Shown: positions 54,157 through 63,728, numbered from the stretch's first letter. The stretch is 64,000 bases of DNA from Ectobacillus panaciterrae DSM 19096 (GCF_000430785.1 NZ_AUMR01000013.1:47307-111306); one strand, 5' to 3'. Numbers and translations: made by a program. The notes: generated by a model from the letters alone, not told the origin.

Positions 54157-54630
54157 ATGAATATTCTTTTATATTTAAGTATAGCTCTTATTGCGGTAGC
54201 ATTTGCTGCATTGGTTGTATATCTTTGCAACACGCTCGTTTCGTTGCGAAAAACATTAGAGAACTTGGCAAGTACAACAGCTTCTCTGGAAAAACAGCTT
54301 CAAGGCATTACAAATGAAACAGAACAACTCTTACATAAAACGAATGCTTTAGCAGAAGATATTCAACAGAAGTCTCAATCTTTAAACACAGTCGTTCAAT
54401 CGGTGGAAGGAATCGGTACAACAATTAACTCTCTAAATACAAAGATTCGTACCATTACAACATCCGTTACAGCTCAAGCGGAGCAAAATGCGGATAAGGT
54501 TGCACAAGCGATGCAATGGGGCACAGCGGCCATGGAAGTATATGACCGTCTGCGCAAGAAGAGAAAACAAAAGGAAATCGTTGAAGAACGCAAAGAGGAA
54601 AGAATTCCAGTTCGAGTTCGAGGTGAATAA
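54157..54630 (+). CDS. ytxG: DUF948 general stress protein YtxG
   Basis: 157 residues from ATG 54157 (GAAGGAGTGAA ahead). One N-terminal transmembrane helix (about residues 3-27) then a long coiled coil and a basic tail (RLRKKRKQK). In B. subtilis ytxG-ytxH-ytxJ is a SigB-type operon; here ytxJ follows after one base and ytxH is missing. Confidence 0.88.
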   Translation: MNILLYLSIALIAVAFAALVVYLCNTLVSLRKTLENLASTTASLEKQLQGITNETEQLLHKTNALAEDIQQKSQSLNTVVQSVEGIGTTINSLNTKIRTITTSVTAQAEQNADKVAQAMQWGTAAMEVYDRLRKKRKQKEIVEERKEERIPVRVRGE

Positions 54631-54631
54631 T

Positions 54632-54955
54632 ATGAACAAGTTAGAAACAGCAGAACAGCTTGAAAAGGCGCTGTCAGAGAATCCAGTCTGTATCTTATTT
54701 AAGCATAGCTTGACATGTCCAATTAGTCAGGGAGCATTTCAGGAATTTCAAGCGTACATGGCAGAACAAAAAGAAGTGCCTGCATTTTATTTATACGTAC
54801 AAGATGCGAGACCGCTATCTAATGAAATTGCTGAGCGCTTCGGCATTCGCCATGAATCGCCGCAAGTATTATACGTGAAAAATGGAAGTGTTATATGGAA
54901 TGAATCGCATTGGAATATTACACAGAAATCATTGCAAGAGCATATTAATTCATAA
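54632..54955 (+). CDS. brxC: monothiol bacilliredoxin YtxJ/BrxC
   Basis: 107 residues. Thioredoxin-like fold with a single-cysteine TCPIS active site at about residue 30 (FKHSLTCPIS), the hallmark of BrxC, which removes bacillithiol from S-bacillithiolated proteins. C-terminal region RHESPQVLYVKNG. Follows ytxG directly; own terminator behind it. Confidence 0.9.
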   Translation: MNKLETAEQLEKALSENPVCILFKHSLTCPISQGAFQEFQAYMAEQKEVPAFYLYVQDARPLSNEIAERFGIRHESPQVLYVKNGSVIWNESHWNITQKSLQEHINS

Positions 54956-54956
54956 A

Positions 54957-54982
54957 AGCCAGGCTGCTCGCCTGGTTTTTTT
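54957..54982 (+). terminator. terminator of ytxG-brxC
   Basis: Stem AGCCAGGC/GCCTGGTT-type with a TGCTC loop and seven Ts. Confidence 0.9.
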
Positions 54983-55020
54983 AGCAAAAAATTATAAAAT
55001 TTCGTGGTAATGCTTTTTAT

Positions 55021-55091
55021 CATAAATTAGGCGAGAATACCTCCGCTTCAAGCGTGTGAATGGTGTGTAACGGTAAGTGGGGGAGGTTCAT
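55021..55091 (+). repeat. IS200/IS605-end-like repeat, copy 3
   Basis: CATAAATTAGGCGAGAATAC start and GGGGGAGGTTCAT end; the outer arms ACCTCCGCTT and AAGTGGGGGAGGT pair. Lies 39 bases past the brxC terminator. Confidence 0.8.
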
Positions 55092-55370
55092 TTCTCCTTC
55101 TGTTTGCAGTATGCAACACAATGCTTAGGAAAAGACATAGAGGAGTTACTACATTCTGCAGGTGCTCTACACCCGTTTAAAAAGAATCTAACTTTTTTTA
55201 TTTTTTCAAAAATAAAGTTGACGAAATGCAGAATTATGGTATTAAATAAGAAAAATACATTGTTTATATATTCGTAAAATGTAGTATGTGAAGTGACATT
55301 CGTTTATGTATTCGTTATAATGAAGTATCTTTATTGGGACAATTTATCATCTTTAAAGGGAGTGTTTAAT

Positions 55371-56447
55371 TTGTCATCTAAAGACTTGGAAGCATTGCGA
55401 ACGCAAATTGATGAAACGAATTTAAAGCTTTTAAAATTGTTGAATGAGCGCGGTCGGCTTGTTCAAGAGATTGGAAAGCTGAAGGAAGTGCAGGGCGTAA
55501 AACGATTTGATCCGGTGCGTGAGCGCAATATGCTGGATTTAATTGCCGAGCACAACGACGGACCATTTGAAACTTCCACGCTTCAGCACATTTTTAAAAC
55601 AATCTTCAAAACGGCTCTGGAGCTTCAAGAAGACGATCATCGCAAAGCGCTTCTCGTTTCCCGTAAGAAGAAGCCGGAAGATACGATTGTTGATGTGAAA
55701 GACGAAAAAATCGGTGACGGCAACACGCATTTTATTATGGGGCCATGCGCTGTTGAAAGCTACGAGCAGGTAAAGCTTGTTGCGCAAGCAATGAAAGAGC
55801 GCGGCTTGAAGTTAATGCGCGGCGGTGCCTTCAAACCGAGAACGTCTCCGTATGATTTCCAAGGTCTTGGCGTAGAAGGTTTGAAAATTCTTCGTCAGGT
55901 GGCAGATGAGCTCGATATGGCTGTTATCAGTGAAATTTTAAATCCGAGCGATATTGAAATGGCGCTTGATTATGTAGACGTTATTCAAATCGGCGCACGC
56001 AACATGCAGAACTTTGAATTATTGAAGGCTGCAGGTTCTGTTAACAAGCCGGTATTATTGAAGCGCGGTTTATCTGCGACAATTGAAGAGTTCATGTATG
56101 CAGCCGAGTACATTATCGCACAAGGGAACGGTCAAATTATCTTATGCGAGCGCGGCATTCGCACATATGAAAAAGCGACGCGTAACACCCTGGATATTTC
56201 TGCAGTGCCTATTTTGAAGAAGGAAACACATTTGCCGGTTGTCGTGGATGTAACGCACTCCACTGGCCGCAGAGACTTGCTTTTGCCAACGGCGAAAGCA
56301 GCATTGGCAATCGGTGCTGATGCAGTTATGGCCGAGGTACATCCAGATCCGGCCGTTGCATTATCTGATTCCGCTCAGCAGATGAACATCCCGCAATTTC
56401 ATGAATTTATGAACGAATTGCAATCGTTCAAAATAGTGAACTCCTGA
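55371..56447 (+). CDS. aroA: bifunctional DAHP synthase/chorismate mutase
   Basis: 358 residues from TTG 55371 (AAAGGGAGTG ahead), the exact length of B. subtilis AroA. The N-terminal AroQ-type chorismate mutase domain spans about residues 1-90 ([23 protein letters not shown]). A type I-beta DAHP synthase barrel follows ([41 protein letters not shown]). First step of the shikimate pathway, with the mutase domain giving feedback by chorismate and prephenate. Upstream ATGs in frame lack ribosome sites. Confidence 0.95.
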   Translation: MSSKDLEALRTQIDETNLKLLKLLNERGRLVQEIGKLKEVQGVKRFDPVRERNMLDLIAEHNDGPFETSTLQHIFKTIFKTALELQEDDHRKALLVSRKKKPEDTIVDVKDEKIGDGNTHFIMGPCAVESYEQVKLVAQAMKERGLKLMRGGAFKPRTSPYDFQGLGVEGLKILRQVADELDMAVISEILNPSDIEMALDYVDVIQIGARNMQNFELLKAAGSVNKPVLLKRGLSATIEEFMYAAEYIIAQGNGQIILCERGIRTYEKATRNTLDISAVPILKKETHLPVVVDVTHSTGRRDLLLPTAKAALAIGADAVMAEVHPDPAVALSDSAQQMNIPQFHEFMNELQSFKIVNS

Positions 56448-56451
56448 AAAT

Positions 56452-56484
56452 AAAGCCTATGCATAAGCAATGCATAGGCTTTTC
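56452..56484 (+). terminator. terminator of aroA
   Basis: Stem AAGCCTATGCA/TGCATAGGCTT with a six-base loop, starting three bases past the stop. Confidence 0.88.
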
Positions 56485-56505
56485 GTTGCCGTATAAAATT
56501 TCGGA

Positions 56506-56580
56506 AGCATGTCTAGCTTCACCGGCTAGCTCCTCCTGTCAGAGGTTCTCTACCAATTGCTGGCAGCGCTTTTCTTAAGA
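56506..56580 (-). repeat. REP-like repeat, degenerate copy
   Basis: TCTAGCTTCACCGGCTAGCT, AGAGGTTCTC and GGCAGCGCTTTTCTTAAGAA stretches match the inverse orientation of the family at 43924, with more divergence. The rest of the aroA-ccpA gap holds an AT-rich hairpin (about 56645-56697) of unknown role. Confidence 0.55.
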
Positions 56581-56757
56581 ACCAAGAATTTTTTTTATAC
56601 ATTTGAGGGAAAATATTGTCTGAATAAGTATTTGTATCGTATGATAAAAAGGACATGTAACTTTTTTCACATCTTCAGTTATGTGATGTCTTTTTCATAA
56701 TTGTAAAACGTTACTACATAACATAGATTACAGAAAATAAAAGGAGCGTATGGCAAG

Positions 56758-57759
56758 ATGAATGTAACAATATATGATGTGGCTCGCGAAGCAAACGTCT
56801 CTATGGCGACAGTTTCCCGCGTAGTGAACGGCAATCCCAACGTAAAACCAACAACAAGAAAAAAGGTATTGGAAGCCATTGAACGATTAGGATATCGTCC
56901 GAATGCGGTCGCGCGCGGTCTCGCAAGCAAGAAAACGACAACAGTCGGCGTAATCATTCCCGACATCTCCAGTATCTTCTATGCGGAGCTTGCACGCGGC
57001 ATTGAAGATATTGCAACAATGTACAAGTACAATATTATCTTGAGCAACTCTGACCAAAATAAGGAAAAAGAGATGCATTTATTGAACACAATGCTTGGAA
57101 AACAAGTAGACGGCATTGTATTCATGAGTGAAAACATTACGGAAGAGCATGTGGAGGAGTTTGAAAAATCTCCGGTTCCGATTGTGCTCGCGGCATCCTT
57201 TGATGAAAAAAGTGCAACGCCGTCCGTTAACATCGATTACGAGCAAGCTGCATTCGATGCAGTGAAGTATTTATTGGATAAAGAACATACGCGCGTCGCG
57301 TTTGTATCCGGGCCTTTCGAGCACGCAGCAGCTGAAGTGAAGAAGATGAAAGGGTATAAGAGTGCCTTAGAGGAAGCTGGAATCGCATATGATGAAGAGC
57401 TTGCAGTAGAAGGAGAGTTCACTTATGATTCCGGTATGGAAGCCTTTGACAAGCTTTGGGAGCTCTCTGAAAAGCCAACGGCGATTTTTGTAGCCTCTGA
57501 CGAAATGGCATTAGGCGTAATTCACGGGGCGCAGGATAAAGGGATTCATATTCCGAATGATGTAGAAGTGATCGGCTTTGACAACACGCGTTTGGCAACG
57601 ATGGTGCGCCCGCAGTTAACAACAGTTGTCCAGCCTATGTATGATATCGGAGCAGTAGCGATGCGACTCTTAACAAAATATATGAACAAAGAGACAGTGG
57701 AAGATCATGCTGTCGTCTTGCCGCATCGCATTCAATTCCGCAAGTCTACGAAAGAGTAA
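56758..57759 (+). CDS. ccpA: catabolite control protein A
   Basis: 333 residues, LacI/GalR-family regulator binding cre sites with HPr-Ser46-P. HTH and hinge at residues about 1-60 ([20 protein letters not shown], then [15 protein letters not shown]), then two periplasmic-binding-like subdomains. Ends at the usual length. ATAAAAGGAGCG precedes ATG 56758. The aroA-ccpA pairing is standard in bacilli. Confidence 0.97.
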   Translation: MNVTIYDVAREANVSMATVSRVVNGNPNVKPTTRKKVLEAIERLGYRPNAVARGLASKKTTTVGVIIPDISSIFYAELARGIEDIATMYKYNIILSNSDQNKEKEMHLLNTMLGKQVDGIVFMSENITEEHVEEFEKSPVPIVLAASFDEKSATPSVNIDYEQAAFDAVKYLLDKEHTRVAFVSGPFEHAAAEVKKMKGYKSALEEAGIAYDEELAVEGEFTYDSGMEAFDKLWELSEKPTAIFVASDEMALGVIHGAQDKGIHIPNDVEVIGFDNTRLATMVRPQLTTVVQPMYDIGAVAMRLLTKYMNKETVEDHAVVLPHRIQFRKSTKE

Positions 57760-57802
57760 GGCGTGCGTGCAATTGAATGAGAAAAATTAATAACGTTTAA
57801 AT

Positions 57803-57839
57803 AAGCCGGTGTCCTATATGGGGCATCGGCTTGTTTGTT
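57803..57839 (+). terminator. terminator of ccpA
   Basis: Imperfect stem AAGCCGGTGTCC/GGGGCATCGGCTT with TTGTTTGTT tail. Confidence 0.8.
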
Positions 57840-57988
57840 AGCAGCATTTCCTCTATTGATTCTTAATGGTAACTGGGATGATGAGCATTATGACGATTTA
57901 GAGCAGGGGTTGAATATATAGATCTGAACTGGTTTACACTTACAGTAAGATGTCGAGTGAATGATTAAGATAAACAAGGATGATTAAA

Positions 57989-58819
57989 ATGAAGAATAGA
58001 TTTTTAATTGGAGAGATGTCAAAATTACACAATACTTCGATTAAAACACTGAGGTATTACGATGAAATAGGATTATTCGAACCAATAGAAATTGATGAGA
58101 ATAATGGATATAGATATTACTCAACTGAACAATTTGAACAATTAAACACAATAAATTATTTGAAGGCTTTAGGATTATCTTTAAAAGAGATTAAGGTACA
58201 ACTCGAAAATAGGGACATTGAATATTTTTTAAAGTTATTGAAAAAACAAAAAGAAATAACTGAAAATAAAATTAAAGAATTAGAGCTAATAAGAAGTAGA
58301 TTTGAAAATAGAATTAAAGAATTAGATCAAGCAAGAAGAATAAAGGAATTAGAGGTTGTAATAATAAAGCATCTTCAAGAAAGAAAAATAGTGAGCTTAA
58401 AAGAAAAAATTTGTTCAGAACCTGAATTAGAATTATCCTTAAGGAAATTAGAGAATATATCTAATAAGGATTCCTCTATATTTATAGGTGGAGTAGGGCT
58501 TACAGTTGCTATACATAATATTAAAAAGATGAAGTTTAATGAATATAATTCAATATTTATTTTATTAGAGGAAGACCTCGTTGATACTAAATTAGTAACA
58601 ACATTGCAACAAAGTGAATATGCTTGTATTTATTATAGAGGAAATCATAATGATTCTCCTAAGTATTATAGAATCTTATTAGATTATATAGATAAAAATG
58701 GGCTTCAAATAATTGGGGATTCTATAGAAAGAACAATAATTGACCAATTTATTTCAAAAAATAAAGAAGACTATCTTACAGAGATACAAATACCAGTAGC
58801 AAAATTGACCCTCCAGTAA
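57989..58819 (+). CDS. MerR-family regulator with effector-binding domain
   Basis: 276 residues from ATG 57989, well spaced from AAGGATG; ATG 57980 is in frame. N-terminal MerR winged helix (IGEMSKLHNTSIKTLRYYDEIG), coiled-coil dimer helix (about residues 80-125), and a C-terminal GyrI/BmrR-like effector domain. The gene is clearly more AT-rich than its neighbours and uses Asn, Lys and Ile heavily, suggesting recent acquisition. The next gene is a LysE exporter, separated by terminators, so regulation of it is possible but not shown. Confidence 0.85.
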   Translation: MKNRFLIGEMSKLHNTSIKTLRYYDEIGLFEPIEIDENNGYRYYSTEQFEQLNTINYLKALGLSLKEIKVQLENRDIEYFLKLLKKQKEITENKIKELELIRSRFENRIKELDQARRIKELEVVIIKHLQERKIVSLKEKICSEPELELSLRKLENISNKDSSIFIGGVGLTVAIHNIKKMKFNEYNSIFILLEEDLVDTKLVTTLQQSEYACIYYRGNHNDSPKYYRILLDYIDKNGLQIIGDSIERTIIDQFISKNKEDYLTEIQIPVAKLTLQ

Positions 58820-58870
58820 CTGGAGGGTCTAAAATAAACATAGAGATTTATTCTCTGTGTTTATTTTTTT
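58807..58870 (+). terminator. two tandem terminator hairpins
   Basis: GACCCTCCAGT/ACTGGAGGGTC overlaps the MerR stop; directly after it AAATAAACAtAGAGA pairs with TCTCTGTGTTTATTT before seven Ts. Confidence 0.88.
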
Positions 58871-58912
58871 ATGTTTAACCAATTGAAGTCATACTAAGAA
58901 AGGAATGTTGCA

Positions 58913-59539
58913 ATGTTTACTTTAACTACACTATTGTTATTTATCGGCACATCAATCTTACTGATTCTTGTTCCCGGGCCAGATCTTATCTTCACTATCA
59001 CACAAGGAATGGCAAATGGTAGAAAAGCTGGGATTTCCACTGCAATTGGACTAAGTCTAGGAAACACCGTACACACACTAGCGGCAGCTCTTGGTCTATC
59101 CATTATTATTAAAACCTCAGCAGTAGCATTTACCATTTTTAAAACATTCGGGGCTGTTTATTTGTTTTATCTAGCTTACAAAGCGATAAAACACAGAAAA
59201 GAATCAATAAATATGGACTCAGAAAAAGTTAACAATACGAAAGGTCTTTTTCTGCGCGGATTTTTAATGAATATTTTAAATCCTAAGGTAGCTGTTTTCT
59301 TCCTTACATTTTTACCGCAGTTTGTAAATTACGAGGGCGGAAATGCCCCCGTACAAATGTGCATTTTGGGTCTCATCTTTATTATTTTGACGGCAATTAT
59401 ATTTAGCTTGCTTGGATATTTTTCTGGTATTTTCCGTGATCGATTATTCAAAAAACCACGTTTTAGTGAATATATGAATGTAACAGCAGCAAGTATTTTT
59501 ATTGGACTTGGAGTTAAACTTATTACAACAAAAAGATAA
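58913..59539 (+). CDS. LysE/RhtB-family amino acid exporter
   Basis: 208 residues, six transmembrane helices. Family signature near the N-terminus: VPGPDLIFTITQGMANGRKAG, then FLRGFLMNILNPKVAVFFLTF. Likely exports an amino acid or a derivative; substrate unknown. AGAAAGGAATG precedes ATG 58913. Confidence 0.9.
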   Translation: MFTLTTLLLFIGTSILLILVPGPDLIFTITQGMANGRKAGISTAIGLSLGNTVHTLAAALGLSIIIKTSAVAFTIFKTFGAVYLFYLAYKAIKHRKESINMDSEKVNNTKGLFLRGFLMNILNPKVAVFFLTFLPQFVNYEGGNAPVQMCILGLIFIILTAIIFSLLGYFSGIFRDRLFKKPRFSEYMNVTAASIFIGLGVKLITTKR

Positions 59540-59595
59540 CTGATTCTGTTCCTAAAGGTCTACCTTTATAAACAACGCTTTAATAGTACGCTCCG

Positions 59596-59626
59596 AAAAA
59601 AGCCTTCGAGTGTGGAGGCTTTTTTG
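59596..59626 (+). terminator. terminator of the LysE gene
   Basis: AAAAAAGCCT/AGGCTTTTTT with a ten-base loop. Confidence 0.88.
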
Positions 59627-59734
59627 GATTTTATAATTCACTCATATATAGAATTCTGTGACAAACTTGTATGTTTCTGGTGAAAAGATGATCACTAGAA
59701 ACATAGAGCCATTCATTTTTTTCGAATTCGGAGA

Positions 59735-59890
59735 TTAAGAAGCTAATCCAAACGGTTTATGTATGAATACTTTTTGATTTTGGGCAGACTTCACCTGCTG
59801 TAGGTGAAGTCTGCCCTTTTTCATCATATGAATGCCTTCTAGCTGCTTAAATATAGAAGTGGCTGTGCGAATATTGTGAGCATTGTATAG
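59735..59890 (-). pseudogene. IS6-family transposase C-terminal remnant
   Basis: The minus-strand frame reads TATSIFKQLEGIHMMKKG, then SAQNQKVFIHKPFGLAS and stop at 59735. This is the C-terminus of an IS6/IS240-type transposase (HMxKKG...QNQ...FIHKxFGxA). The frame upstream is closed by a stop, and the rest of the element is gone. The other contents of 59540-60120 are AT-rich with no gene recognised apart from the two RocR-like dyads listed separately. Confidence 0.65.
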
Positions 59891-59967
59891 TTTGTTTCAA
59901 TTTTTCCACCATGATTCGATCTCCTTTATGCAAGTCCCCTGACATTTAATTCAATATATCCTTTCTT

Positions 59968-60026
59968 TGCAAAATTTCTTTGCTATCAAAACGTAAAAAA
60001 AACAACTACAGCAAAATTTTTCGGCA
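59968..60026 (+). promoter_or_regulatory. two enhancer-like dyads upstream of rocA
   Basis: TGCAAAATTTCTTTGCT (59968-59984) and AGCAAAATTTTTCGGCA (60010-60026) resemble the RocR activating sequence of B. subtilis roc genes (TGCAAAATTATTTTGCA). Centres are 42 bp apart, four helical turns, and lie about 160 and 120 bp upstream of the predicted sigma-54 start. Confidence 0.65.
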
Positions 60027-60119
60027 CCGACTGATTCTTGAATGCTATAAACTGCAAAAAAAATTGACGATAATCAATACTTAAGCTCCATATAACTGCA
60101 AAATCCCCCGAAAAATAAG

Positions 60120-60136
60120 TTGGCACGTAACTTGCA
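60120..60136 (+). promoter_or_regulatory. sigma-54 (SigL) promoter of rocA
   Basis: TTGGCAC-GTAAC-TTGCA is a perfect -24/-12 element. Transcription should start near 60148, 33 bases before the rocA ATG. Confidence 0.93.
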
Positions 60137-60180
60137 TAATAAATTGATGAAGATTTAAAAAAACTAGGAGGTATACACAT

Positions 60181-61728
60181 ATGTCATTACCATACACTCA
60201 TGAGCCATTTACGGATTTTACAAAGGAAGAAAATAAAAAAGCATTTCAAGAAGCGTTATGTTATGTCAACTCACAGCTTGGGAAAGAGTATCCGCTTGTT
60301 ATCGGAGGAGAGCGCATTACGACTGATAAAAAGAGCGTATCGATAAACCCTGCTAATAAAGAAGAAATCATCGGTACGGTTGCAATGGCTGACGAAGAGT
60401 TAGCTGAGAAAGCTATGCAAGCAGCGTTGACGGCCTTTGAAACTTGGAAAAAATGGGACCCGCAACATCGCGCTAATATTTTATTCCGTGCAGCTGCTAT
60501 TCTTCGTCGCCGTAAGCATGAATTTTCAAGCTATCTCGTTAAAGAATCAGGAAAACCATGGAAGGAAGCGGATGCGGATACAGCTGAAGCGATTGACTTT
60601 TTAGAGTATTATGCTCGCCAAATGGTGAGATTAAAGCCAGGTGTTCCAGTGAACAGCCGCCCGGGAGAAATCAATACATTTACTTATATCCCACTTGGAG
60701 TAGGCATTATTATTTCGCCATTTAACTTCCCGTTAGCTATCATGGCTGGAACGACGGTAGCAGCAATTGTTTCTGGAAACACTGTGATTCTTAAGCCTGC
60801 AGATTCGACACCGGTCATTGCGGCTAAGTTTGTAGAGGTAATGGAGGAAGCTGGACTTCCGGCGGGCGTTTTGAACTTCGTTCAGGGAGTCGGTGCTGAA
60901 ATTGGTGAATATCTTGTCGATCATCCGAAAACTCGTTTTATCTCATTCACAGGTTCTCGTGCAGTAGGATGCCGCATCTATGAGCGTGCATCAAAAGTGA
61001 ATCCGGGACAGATCTGGTTAAAGCGTGTCATTGCAGAAATGGGTGGTAAAGATACAGTTGTCGTTGATAAAGACGCAGATTTAGATTTAGCTGCCTCATC
61101 TATCGTTTACTCTGCATTTGGATTCTCTGGTCAGAAGTGTTCAGCTGGTTCCCGTGCGGTTGTACATCAAGATGTATACGACGAAGTGCTTGAAAAAGCG
61201 GTAGCGTTAACGAAAACATTGACGTTTGGTAATCCTGAAGATGTGAATACGTACATGGGTCCTGTCATTGATGAAAGAGCTTACAACAAGATTATGAGCT
61301 ATATCGAAATTGGAAAACAAGAGGGTAAGCTGATGACAGGTGGAGAAGGGGACGACTCCAAAGGATATTTCATTCAACCTACTATTTTTGCGGATGTAGC
61401 TGAAAAGGCCCGCTTAATGCAAGAAGAAATTTTCGGCCCGGTTGTTGCTTTCTGTAAAGCACGTGACTTTGATCATATGATGGAGATTGCCAACAATACC
61501 GAGTACGGTCTTACGGGTGCATTAGTCTCTAATAATCGTGAACATATTGAACGCGCTCGTGAAGAATTCCATGTTGGAAATCTTTATTTCAATCGCGGAT
61601 GTACAGGTGCCATTGTAGGATACCAGCCGTTTGGCGGATTTAATATGTCTGGAACAGACTCAAAAGCCGGCAGCCCTGACTATTTGCTTCTTCACATGCA
61701 AGCAAAAACAACATCTGAAACATTTTAA
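60181..61728 (+). CDS. rocA: 1-pyrroline-5-carboxylate dehydrogenase RocA
   Basis: 515 residues, NAD-dependent oxidation of glutamate gamma-semialdehyde to glutamate, the last step of arginine, ornithine and proline catabolism. Aldehyde dehydrogenase motifs: [17 protein letters not shown], catalytic Glu in EMGGKD (about residue 286) and Cys in [11 protein letters not shown] (about residue 320). AGGAGGTAT precedes ATG 60181. Driven by a sigma-54 promoter with RocR-like sites, and followed by rocG. Confidence 0.96.
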   Translation: MSLPYTHEPFTDFTKEENKKAFQEALCYVNSQLGKEYPLVIGGERITTDKKSVSINPANKEEIIGTVAMADEELAEKAMQAALTAFETWKKWDPQHRANILFRAAAILRRRKHEFSSYLVKESGKPWKEADADTAEAIDFLEYYARQMVRLKPGVPVNSRPGEINTFTYIPLGVGIIISPFNFPLAIMAGTTVAAIVSGNTVILKPADSTPVIAAKFVEVMEEAGLPAGVLNFVQGVGAEIGEYLVDHPKTRFISFTGSRAVGCRIYERASKVNPGQIWLKRVIAEMGGKDTVVVDKDADLDLAASSIVYSAFGFSGQKCSAGSRAVVHQDVYDEVLEKAVALTKTLTFGNPEDVNTYMGPVIDERAYNKIMSYIEIGKQEGKLMTGGEGDDSKGYFIQPTIFADVAEKARLMQEEIFGPVVAFCKARDFDHMMEIANNTEYGLTGALVSNNREHIERAREEFHVGNLYFNRGCTGAIVGYQPFGGFNMSGTDSKAGSPDYLLLHMQAKTTSETF

Positions 61729-61844
61729 TTCTTTAGTTATAGATTTTGATTTATTGAAAAACACAAAAGCCTGATCCTATATAAATGCAACTAAAAAAAT
61801 CGACATAAAAACGTTTCTTTTAGGGGGAGAGAGCATCTGACTAA

Positions 61845-61932
61845 ACGTAGAAGCGGTCAAACCCTTTTCGTGGCCCATGCAGGGGTAAAACCAGAGGGAG
61901 GGAGCGAGCGCAGTTTCCTTTTTGTTCTACGT
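61845..61932 (+). ncRNA. candidate structured RNA between rocA and rocG
   Basis: An 8-bp stem ACGTAGAA (61845-61852) with TTCTACGT (61925-61932) closes a purine-rich region. Inside, ACCC/GGGT (about 61861 and 61883) framed by GGT/ACC, and GGGAG/TTTCC-type pairing, would make a multibranched fold. It lies about 105 bases upstream of rocG. It does not match any riboswitch class I could recall. Pairing alone could be chance. Confidence 0.35.
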
Positions 61933-62036
61933 GGCAAACGATAGATATGTCGGAATAACAAAGTAGACTTATATAGTAAGCAAAGAAAACAAGGGGTATT
62001 ATTAAATGTTCTTATTCTACTATTTACGGGGGGAAT

Positions 62037-63332
62037 ATGGTGTCAACTGTGAATGTTTTAGATAAATTGTCCGAGGAACAGAAAGAAGAAAAAGAATCGC
62101 TGAATTTATTTCTTTCCACACAAACAGTTATAAAAGAGGCGTTAGATAAATTAGGGTATTCAAATAGTGTCTACGAATTATTAAAAGAGCCTATCCGAAT
62201 GCTGAAAGTTCGCATACCTATCAAAATGGATGATGGTTCGGTCAAAGTGTTTACGGGTTTTCGTTCCCAGCATAACGATGCGGTAGGCCCTGCAAAAGGG
62301 GGCGTTCGCTTTCATCCTGAAGTGAGCGAAGAAGAGGTAAAAGCACTGTCCATTTGGATGAGTTTAAAATGCGGCATTGCAGATCTTCCTTACGGCGGAG
62401 GAAAGGGCGGTATTATTTGTGACCCAAGGGAAATGTCATTTGGGGAACTGGAGAGATTAAGCCGTGGATATGTTCGTGCCATCAGTCAAATTGTTGGCCC
62501 AGCAAAAGATATTCCAGCACCTGATGTGTATACGAATTCTCAAATTATGGCGTGGATGATGGATGAGTACAGCCGTCTTCGCGAATTCGACTCTCCTGGA
62601 TTTATTACAGGCAAACCGCTTGTTTTAGGGGGCTCACAAGGTCGTGAAACAGCAACAGCACGCGGCGTGACGATTTGCGTTGAAGAAGCTGCCAAAGCAA
62701 AAGGCATCGACATCCAAGGTGCTCGTGTCATCGTACAAGGATTCGGAAATGCAGGAAGCTACCTCGCGAAATTCATGAAAGAGGCTGGAGCTTTAGTAGT
62801 CGGAATTTCTGACGCACACGGTGCTCTTTACGATCCAAATGGTTTGGATATTGATTACTTATTAGAAAGAAGAGACAGCTTCGGTACAGTAACAAACTTA
62901 TTTAAGAATATCATTACCAACAAAGAGCTTTTGGAACAAGAATGCGACATTCTTGTTCCGGCGGCAATTTCAAACCAAATCACCGCTGACAATGCTCATC
63001 AAATCAAAGCATCGATTGTGGTAGAAGCAGCAAATGGACCAACAACGCTTGAAGCAACAAAAATTTTAACTGAAAGAGGAGTCCTCCTTGTGCCGGATAT
63101 ACTGGCAAGTGCAGGTGGTGTTACCGTTTCTTATTTTGAATGGGTTCAAAATAATCAGGGATATTATTGGTCAGAAGAAGAGGTTGCCCAAAAACTTCAA
63201 AAAGTAATGGTCGATTCCTTTAAAAATATTTATCAAACATCACAGGGACATCAAGTTGATATGCGTTTAGCGGCATATATGGTTGGCATAAGAAAAGCGG
63301 CTGAAGCTTCGCGCTTCCGGGGTTGGGTATAA
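62037..63332 (+). CDS. rocG: NAD-specific glutamate dehydrogenase
   Basis: 431 residues of the RocG/GudB family: glutamate to 2-oxoglutarate and ammonium. Substrate region GPAKGGVRFHPEVS with the catalytic Lys region ADLPYGGGKGGI, and the Rossmann motif VIVQGFGNAGSYLAKFM (about residues 235-251). GGGGGGAAT precedes ATG 62037. Placed behind rocA, it completes arginine/proline breakdown to the TCA cycle. RocG versus GudB cannot be decided from sequence by eye. Confidence 0.94.
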   Translation: MVSTVNVLDKLSEEQKEEKESLNLFLSTQTVIKEALDKLGYSNSVYELLKEPIRMLKVRIPIKMDDGSVKVFTGFRSQHNDAVGPAKGGVRFHPEVSEEEVKALSIWMSLKCGIADLPYGGGKGGIICDPREMSFGELERLSRGYVRAISQIVGPAKDIPAPDVYTNSQIMAWMMDEYSRLREFDSPGFITGKPLVLGGSQGRETATARGVTICVEEAAKAKGIDIQGARVIVQGFGNAGSYLAKFMKEAGALVVGISDAHGALYDPNGLDIDYLLERRDSFGTVTNLFKNIITNKELLEQECDILVPAAISNQITADNAHQIKASIVVEAANGPTTLEATKILTERGVLLVPDILASAGGVTVSYFEWVQNNQGYYWSEEEVAQKLQKVMVDSFKNIYQTSQGHQVDMRLAAYMVGIRKAAEASRFRGWV

Positions 63333-63445
63333 AATTTAATTTCGATAAATCACAGCTGTATAAAAAGTGCTGGTACAAATGGTAAGGAGAACGGAAAAGG
63401 GATGAGGGTTCTACTATTACTCTTTTCATTCGGAGGGAATTTTTT

Positions 63446-63601
63446 ATGTGGGTAATCACTGTCCATTCAGAGAACAACACTACAATGTTTGAATTTGAGA
63501 GAGAAGAAGAGGCAAGGGAAGTTTTTACGAGGCTTGAAGGCTGCAAAATCCTTTCTGAGGTGATTTACTTTAATGATTATGAGTTAGTCGAATCACGATA
63601 A
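63446..63601 (+). CDS. 51-residue conserved-looking hypothetical protein
   Basis: ATG 63446 follows CGGAGGGAA. The product (starts MWVITVHSENNTTMFEFE) is a small acidic alpha/beta protein with an EEEAREVFTRLEGCKIL helix; the pattern suggests a beta-alpha-beta mini-domain. No function recognised. It follows rocG by 113 bases in the same direction. Confidence 0.7.
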   Translation: MWVITVHSENNTTMFEFEREEEAREVFTRLEGCKILSEVIYFNDYELVESR

Positions 63602-63644
63602 GCAAGAAAAGTTTTCCTTAAAGAATTTAAATTTCGGATTCCTC

Positions 63645-63674
63645 TTGACGGGCACGTAGGATTAGAGCTATAAT
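63645..63674 (+). promoter_or_regulatory. promoter of the thioesterase gene
   Basis: TTGACG (63645-63650), 18-bp spacer, TATAAT (63669-63674). Confidence 0.75.
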
Positions 63675-63728
63675 TCCCAGAATGATTAAAATATAACGTA
63701 GGTTTATATGTTTTAGGGAGATGTGTTT

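Noticed and set aside
56703..56720. A cre site upstream of ccpA (TGTAAAACGTTACTA)
   Set aside because: The spacing between the TG and CG positions is one base too long and several consensus positions fail; too weak to list.
61808..61822. A cre site between rocA and rocG (AAAAACGTTTCTT)
   Set aside because: At least three mismatches at conserved positions; not distinguishable from chance by eye.
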